A stretch of 64,000 nucleotides of DNA from Proteles cristata cristata (lineage: Eukaryota; Chordata; Mammalia; Carnivora; Hyaenidae): the NCBI GenBank assembly GCA_017311185.1, contig JAESUZ010004803.1:1-64000 (forward strand). Direction: 5' to 3'. Position 1 is the stretch's first letter. Every line of letters starts with the position of its first letter. The notes beneath the pieces were generated by a model. That model ran no database searches. It had not been told where the DNA came from and worked only from the letters and a program-made list of their open reading frames with translations. Of the stretch, positions 58,480-64,000 are shown piece by piece. A program made the translations under genes and the position numbers.

Positions 58480-59439
58480 AAAATAATTAAAGAATAAGTT
58501 AAATTTAAAAAGCCCAGGAAAAAATTATGAAATATTTTCAAATGACATAAAACAAGAACTGAACAAGTAGGAGATATATACCATATTCTTAAGTGAAAGA
58601 CTTGATATCAGAAAAATATCAATCCCCTCCAAATTGAGTTATAAATTGAATGCAATTCCAATCAGAATACAGTGATGAGTACCTTGAATGGGAAAAAATG
58701 AGAAACTCCTTTCAAAAAGCAATTATATGAGAATAGCTATGAAAATCTTGGAGGGAAAAATGGAAGAGTGGTTAACAACCTTACCAGATATCAAAACAGC
58801 ATAGCATTAGCACAGAAATAAAAAACAGAAAAATGACAGAAAAGAGAGTTCACAAATAGGTACACATATATGTGGGAGTATAATATATAACATAGATGAT
58901 GTTTCAATTCAGTGGCAAAAGAATGCTTTATTTTTAAACAGTGCATTCATAGCTTGTAAGAAAATAATGTGATATACTTACATCACACTAATATAAACAT
59001 AAATTCCAGTGATAGTAAGAGACAAAAACTCTAAATTAAAAACAGAGTAAAAAATTAAGTGATATCCAAGGAGGAAAATGGTTTGCAATACATTTGACAA
59101 AGGATTAACATTCCTAATTCACAAAGGTATTTACAAACTGATCAACACCAAAAATTTAAAAAGGGGGAGGCAAAAAACATGAACGTAACTCAAAACAAAA
59201 TGCAAGTCAACAATAAATGTATGAAAATAATACTCTCTCTGGCTATCATCAGAAAACTGCAACAATGAGATAATAGTTCTCACCTGTTAGGCTTAGAAAG
59301 ATGGAAAAGAGCACTGATACCCAGTGTTCATGAGAATGCTAGGAAATAACTGCTCTCTTACACTGCTAGTGGGAATGAGAATTGCTATAACCTTTCCTAA
59401 AAATTACCTGGCAAGGTGCATCACAATTTTAAATGCAAA
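58480..59439 (+). mobile_element. old L1 ORF2 remnant, copy 1
   Basis: 'ttgaatgcaattccaatcag', 'aaagcaattatatgagaata' and 'gaaaatggtttgcaatacat', then 'gaccaactg'-type sequence and 'ctgctagtgggaatgagaat'. Decayed. Confidence 0.65.
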
Positions 59440-60400
59440 TCATAAAAAATTCATAAATTGGACTTCATCAAAATTACAACTCTGCTCTCTAAAAGAAACT
59501 ATTAATAAAAATACAGTTACCGAAAAAAAAAATTTCAAATTGTATATCTGAAACAGGACTTGCAGCCCAAAATACATACAGAACTTTCAAACTCAATAGT
59601 AAGAAAACAACTCATTATTTTTTAAATAGGCAAAAGGCTAAAACAGACACTTTACCAAAGGAGATACACAGATGGCAAATAAACACATAAGAGATGCTCA
59701 GTACAACTGGCCATAAGGTAAACTGCAATTAAAACATGAGATGCTACTACATACCCACTAGAGTAACTAAAATTTAAAAGACAGACAATTCTAATTGTTG
59801 GCAAAAATGTGGATGAACTAGAACTCTCACATACTACTAGAATGCAAGATAGTTTCAGCCACTTTGGAAAACAATCTGACAACTTCTTTTAAGTTACACA
59901 GACACCATGAAATAAAGCATTCCCACACTTAGGTACCTACCTAAAAGAAAAGAAAAAATATGTCAACACAAAGAGCTGAGAACAAATGTTTATAGTGGCT
60001 TTATTCATAATCACCAAACTAGAAACAAACCAAATGTCCATCAACAGAGGACTAGATAAATGAGTTGTAGCATATTCACAATAAAAAGGAATGAAATGCT
60101 GATTTATCAACAAGTGAATGAATCTCAAAAAAAAAAAAGTATGCTCAGTGAAAGAAATCAGACACACAACCACTTTATTATTCCATTTATATGACATTTA
60201 GGAGCAAATATCAGATCACATAGAGCTAAGGACTGGGGGTGGGGAGGTGGGAGGAGACTGACTGAAAGGGAGACCAGAGAACCTCTAGGGCAAGGGAAAT
60301 CTTGAGGTGGTGGTGGCTCTACAACTCTATGACAGATACATTTGTCAAAATTTATTTTTCATTCATATAAATTATACCACAAAAAACTTGATTTTATAAA
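59440..60400 (+). mobile_element. old L1 ORF2 end and 3' UTR, copy 2
   Basis: It restarts upstream in the L1 order ('aattggacttcatcaaaatt', 'aaaaggctaaaacagacact') and runs to 'catcaacagaggactagata', 'attccatttatatgacattt' and 'gggcaagggaaatcttgag'. Two L1s of similar age are therefore joined head to tail here. Confidence 0.75.
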
Positions 60401-60560
60401 AGTTTAAAATACATAGCTTTTGACTCAGACATCCCACTTTGAGGAATCTACAGAAATAAATGTGTCAACATGGATATAAATTAATGTACATTGATAAGAA
60501 AATGGTTAAATAATGTATGTTATATTCTACACTATAGAATACAATGCAAATAATTTTAAA

Positions 60561-60744
60561 TTGTTTTAATATTTATTCATTTTTTTTAGAAAGAGACAAA
60601 GTACGAGCAGGAGAGGGGCAGAGAGAGAAAGAGACACAGAATCTGACAGCACAGAGCCTGATTTGGGGTTCAAACTCCGGAACAGCAAGATCACACCTGA
60701 GCCAAAGTCAGATGCTTAACCAACTAAGCCACCCAGGCACCTCC
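60561..60744 (-). mobile_element. Can-SINE (type A), with TSD
   Basis: Reverse-oriented and slightly deleted. 'atgcaaataattttaaa' before and 'acgcaaacaattttaaa' after are a diverged duplication. Confidence 0.9.
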
Positions 60745-60762
60745 AACGCAAACAATTTTAAA

Positions 60763-61164
60763 AGAACTGGGAACAGTCTTCTTAGCTAATATTATGATTT
60801 GTGGGAACTGAAAGAACAGTTCTCATTCCACTGATTTGAGCCCTCTGCTCAACTAAAGTTAGAATAGGCCACAACAGAGAAGCATGGGCCTCTTTTGCTC
60901 AATTCATCTGCTACAGTAACACAGTAAAGCTGACCATAGGCATCCCAATCCACTCTGAAATCTAATGACTGAGAGGGGCTATAAAACAAAAAGTAGCAGC
61001 AATTAACATGACAAGAGTCCTCATAAAAGAATCCTGGAAAGCATCTTGTAATGCCATCCATTTACAAGGGCTTTAGTCAGGCTGCCTAGTTACAGAGGGT
61101 TGACTATGACTTCACAGCATAAATAAATTTTGTTTAAATCTCACCTTATTTCAAGATCACTAAC
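60763..61164. other. unclassified sequence
   Basis: No gene or named repeat is recognised. Confidence 0.4.
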
Positions 61165-61245
61165 TATGCTCTATGTACTATACAGAATTCTGTACAAATA
61201 TGACATTCCTTATCCTCTAGAAGCTTATGTTCTAAACAAAATCTT
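61165..61245 (-). repeat. L2 3'-end fragment
   Basis: 'ctatgtactatacagaattc', then 'ttatcctctagaagcttatg', fits antisense L2, weakly. Confidence 0.4.
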
Positions 61246-61495
61246 AGAAAATGCATTCTCCCTTACGGCTGGCTTTTTCATTTGATTGTAGGAATCTACC
61301 ATGAAAATTCAATTTACACTTCAAAAAGTATGGGGGTGGAGCAAGGGGAAATGAATACTGAATCTGAACCTATTAAAGTTATTAATTAAATGTCAAAATT
61401 ATCCCAAGTGAATTCATTCATCATATAAACAGCAGGACATTTCCAACCAACTTACAGAACATTATTACATTAAGAGCCATCAGAACACAGAGAAA

Positions 61496-62341
61496 CTAGA
61501 GTGCGGCATGAACATGGGGAAGCAAAAGAAAGCAAGAAAGTATGTGACCATGAAGCAAATGCTTAGTCTCCGAGATCAGAGGCTTAAAGAGAAGAATAGA
61601 TTGAAACCTAAAAAGAAAGAAAAGAAAGATCTCAGTGCACTCAAGGAAAGAGAAGTCCCCCAACATCCTTCCTGTTTATTCTTCCAATATAACACAAATC
61701 TGGGCCCACCTTACCACATCCTGGTTGATACCAACTTTATCAACTTTTCCATTAAAGCCAAACTTGATTTAGTACAACCAATGATGGACTGTCTGTATGC
61801 CAAGTGTATCCCTTGTATAACTGACTGTGTAATGGCTGAAATTGAGAAATTGGGGCAAAAGTATCGAGTAGCTCTAAGGATTGCCAAGTACCCAAGATTT
61901 GAACGATTACCAGGCACATACAAAGGAACCTATGCAGATGACTGCTTAGTACAAAGAGTAACTCAGCACAAATGTTACATTGTGGCCACAGTCGACCAGG
62001 ACCTTAAACGAAGGATCCAGAAGATCCCTGGAGTTCCCATCATGTACATTTCTAACCATAGGTACAACAATGAGTGGATGCCAGATGATTATGGAGCCCC
62101 TCAGTTCTAATTCTAATACTCTAAAGATAGAGGTCCTGTGCCTTCCTTTACCAACTTTTTCTGTTGCCAGTTCATAGAGCAATAAGCTGTAGCATGAATT
62201 ATTCTCCTTACCCATTTGCTCTGTTATGAGCTGAGTATGGTTAAATATACTCATTTTTGATGTTGTTTTGAAATTGATATTTTATTTCATTTTGAATTAT
62301 GTTGCATCTTTTTATAAATCAAATGATTGCACATTAAAAAA
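61496..62341 (+). mobile_element. processed retrocopy of FCF1 mRNA
   Basis: The unit holds about 18 bp of 5' UTR, the full coding region without introns, about 230 bp of 3' UTR and a short A-run at 62336-62343. Flanks 61472-61495 and 62342-62365 agree at 20 of 24 positions, a degenerate target-site duplication as left by L1-driven retroposition. The divergence between the two flanks suggests an insertion tens of millions of years old rather than a recent one. Confidence 0.9.
61514..62110 (+). CDS. FCF1: FCF1 (UTP24) retrocopy, intact 198-codon ORF
   Basis: FCF1/UTP24 is the PIN-domain endonuclease of the small-subunit processome. It cuts pre-rRNA on the 18S 5' side in the nucleolus. Here the whole frame is open with no frameshift. 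Order: basic N-terminus ([18 protein letters not shown] at 31-38); PIN domain from about residue 67 with LVDTNF (Asp72), [10 protein letters not shown] (Glu109), TYADDCLV (Asp142, Asp143) and [10 protein letters not shown] (Asp161, Asp163). So the acidic PIN residues are kept. The length equals the usual 198 residues. An in-frame ATG at 61508 would add two residues; 61514 is the family start. Against human FCF1 as I remember it there are roughly 15 substitutions, including Arg to Gln or Trp at 15, 162, 169, 188 and 197. It has no introns and no recognised promoter, so it could be a silent pseudogene or an expressed retrogene. Confidence 0.85.
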   Translation: MGKQKKARKYVTMKQMLSLRDQRLKEKNRLKPKKKEKKDLSALKEREVPQHPSCLFFQYNTNLGPPYHILVDTNFINFSIKAKLDLVQPMMDCLYAKCIPCITDCVMAEIEKLGQKYRVALRIAKYPRFERLPGTYKGTYADDCLVQRVTQHKCYIVATVDQDLKRRIQKIPGVPIMYISNHRYNNEWMPDDYGAPQF

Positions 62342-62365
62342 AAGAGTCAAGAGAACACAAAGAAA

Positions 62366-64000
62366 TGGAAGAATAATCCCCTTCTTTCTTAAATGCTCCT
62401 GACAAACAGGACACTACATCCATGTGCTGTTGAGTTAGTGTGAAAAGTACAGGATGCAACTCATCATCATTTAAAATAGTTCTATCACTGATGTTCTACT
62501 GGTATTACTCCATCACCTTCCCAAAACCTTGGCATTCACTTCAAAAACTCACTATATTAGATGAGGCTAACATTATTTCAAACATTAGATGAGGCTAACA
62601 TTATTTCACTCCACTTTTCTAAAACTATAAGGAGGAATACTTCAATAAGATACACATTAAACAATTGTTACTAGTTTCTCTTAACTAGGTTGTCACTAAG
62701 GACTGGAGAGTTGTTTCCTTTTATTGAATGGTCAGAAGACCTTCAAAGCTAGAAATATAATTTACCCTCATCTAGGAGGTGGCTGTTTAAGAAAGATGAT
62801 GAGCTGGAATGCAGAATATAAAGGCACGCCTCCTACCTCAATGCTGATGCTAAAGATGGAACATCTAAGAATGGGGACTTGCTGGTGAGGTGAGGGTAAA
62901 AACTATCGTTTTTAACTATGCTTTTAACCATCTGATATTTCAGTTGCTTTATTAATTTTTCCTACACTATGATCTTATTCATCCGATTTTAAAATAAAGA
63001 ATATACCACTAATTGACCAGAAAACGATTATGATACACTGCTACTCATATACATGAAATTCTGTAAATAATTGAGAAGGATTGAGGGGATGACAGAGTCA
63101 TGAAGAAAATGATCTCTTTCTATGATTTTGGAGGCCCAGTTTCCTCATCCTGTTCCACATAAATACTTGCATTACAGACATTTCAAATATTATGCCAGAG
63201 TTATAGAAAATATGTAGAACATCACCAAGCAGAAATCCTAGAGTAGGTGTTCTGAACATGTTGGTAAAGAAAGTCACTTCATTTGAGAGGTCTCTGCCCC
63301 TTCAACCTCACCCTCCTTACCAATATACATTCATCACTGAAAAGGGAAATATTTACAAAACTTAGTTTAGTTATGTTTAAATATTATGTTTAGCTGTCTG
63401 GAGACCATGTTCTCAAAATTTATACAAGAAATCAAGGATTAAACTTCATAACAATTAGGAAACCACACTGTGTAAAATCAAAGACTTAGTTAAAGGACAT
63501 TAAAATAGTTTTACCACTGGTGCTAAATTGAAATGGCTACAGCTCTTCCCAACACCTGGAACCAAAACCTTTTGAACTTTCATGTAAACAAGCTGGGGCA
63601 CACCAAATGCTCTGTCTGTAGTAAGGTACCACCTCTGTACAAGCATTTGGGTGAAAAATGTGGAAAATGCCTGAGGACTCTTTGAAGCAGCTAGAGAAAA
63701 GTAAGAGCAGGAAAGAGGCTCTTCTCCAGGGTAAGTTTGTTTAGTGGAAAGTAAGCAAGTTGTCAGGGTAAAAGTTGACAATGTTGATTCCAACAGTTTG
63801 AACTGCGAATAAACATTCAAAGGGATTATGTTACTGAGAATTAGAAAAGATTCCATTGAGCTCAATAGAACACTTGTGTTTTCAAAGATAATATTCCTTC
63901 AAGCCACACTCTGGATCCACAGTTTAGGGTTAGAATTACCTTAAGCCTTTTCTATGCCACATTAAAGAACACAAGATCTGACCTCTTTAATATGGATCTA
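62366..64000. other. unclassified flank to window end
   Basis: No gene or named repeat is recognised. A minus-strand 121-codon frame at 63500-63865 has no known motif. A plus-strand 50-codon frame from ATG 63533 has two CxxC pairs but no family I recognise. Confidence 0.45.
62556..62611 (+). repeat. 28-bp tandem duplication
   Basis: The block beginning 'attagatgaggctaacatta' occurs at 62556 and again at 62584, identical over the first 25 bp. A recent two-copy tandem. Confidence 0.95.

Noticed and set aside
61711..61923. Antisense frame within FCF1
   Set aside because: It is a shadow of the FCF1 coding sequence.

Overview
This window is nuclear DNA from a carnivoran mammal, most probably a cat (Felidae). 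The main evidence is 28 tRNA-derived Can-SINE copies whose head (A box, B box, then 'ctcagagcctggagcc') matches the felid form rather than the dog form. The L1 family also fits, and MIR, L2, MLT1 and hAT fossils give the usual placental background. The window is AT-rich, has no CpG island, and I find no spliced gene, rRNA, tRNA gene or CRISPR array. Most open reading frames lie inside L1s, SINEs or simple repeats.

Two stretches derive from cellular genes, and both are retrocopies of mRNAs. At 15.0-16.2 kb on the minus strand lies a dead RPL6 (ribosomal protein eL6) processed pseudogene. It has in-frame stops and frameshifts and is split by a SINE with a clean target-site duplication. At 61.5-62.3 kb on the plus strand lies an intronless copy of FCF1 (UTP24, the PIN endonuclease of the small-subunit processome). 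Its 198-codon frame is complete and it is bounded by a degenerate target-site duplication. It is the only plausible protein-coding unit here, and whether it is expressed cannot be told from sequence.

Layout. 0-6.3 kb: MLT1 LTR, old L1, two SINEs. 7.2-11.4 kb: a nested stack of L1/HAL1-like sequence, an antisense L1 3' end, SINEs and a 5'-truncated L1. 11.8-14.8 kb: a young L1 tail and old L1. 15-16.2 kb: RPL6 pseudogene. 18.2-24.4 kb: hAT element, L1 3' end holding a small retro-insert, a 150-bp purine tract, MIRs, SINEs and an ERV-type LTR. 26-32 kb: old L1, SINEs, MLT1 and two copies of one hAT-like repeat. 33.3-36.1 kb: repeat-poor. 36.1-42.7 kb: L2, MIR, SINEs and an old amniote-type repeat carrying a consensus CRE site. 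42.7-51.9 kb: a dense cluster of young L1 insertions, including one with the structure of a 3' transduction, one with a 5' inversion (twin priming) and one nested in an older L1. 52-61 kb: SINEs, including a three-SINE stack, and old L1s. 61.5-64 kb: FCF1 retrocopy and unclassified flank.

The genes form no pathway or operon. The window mainly records serial retrotransposition. I found no convincing undescribed biological system. The items most worth following up are the intact FCF1 retrocopy and the L1 with a two-tail, 3'-transduction structure. Family names of repeats are from memory of consensus sequences; no database search was run.
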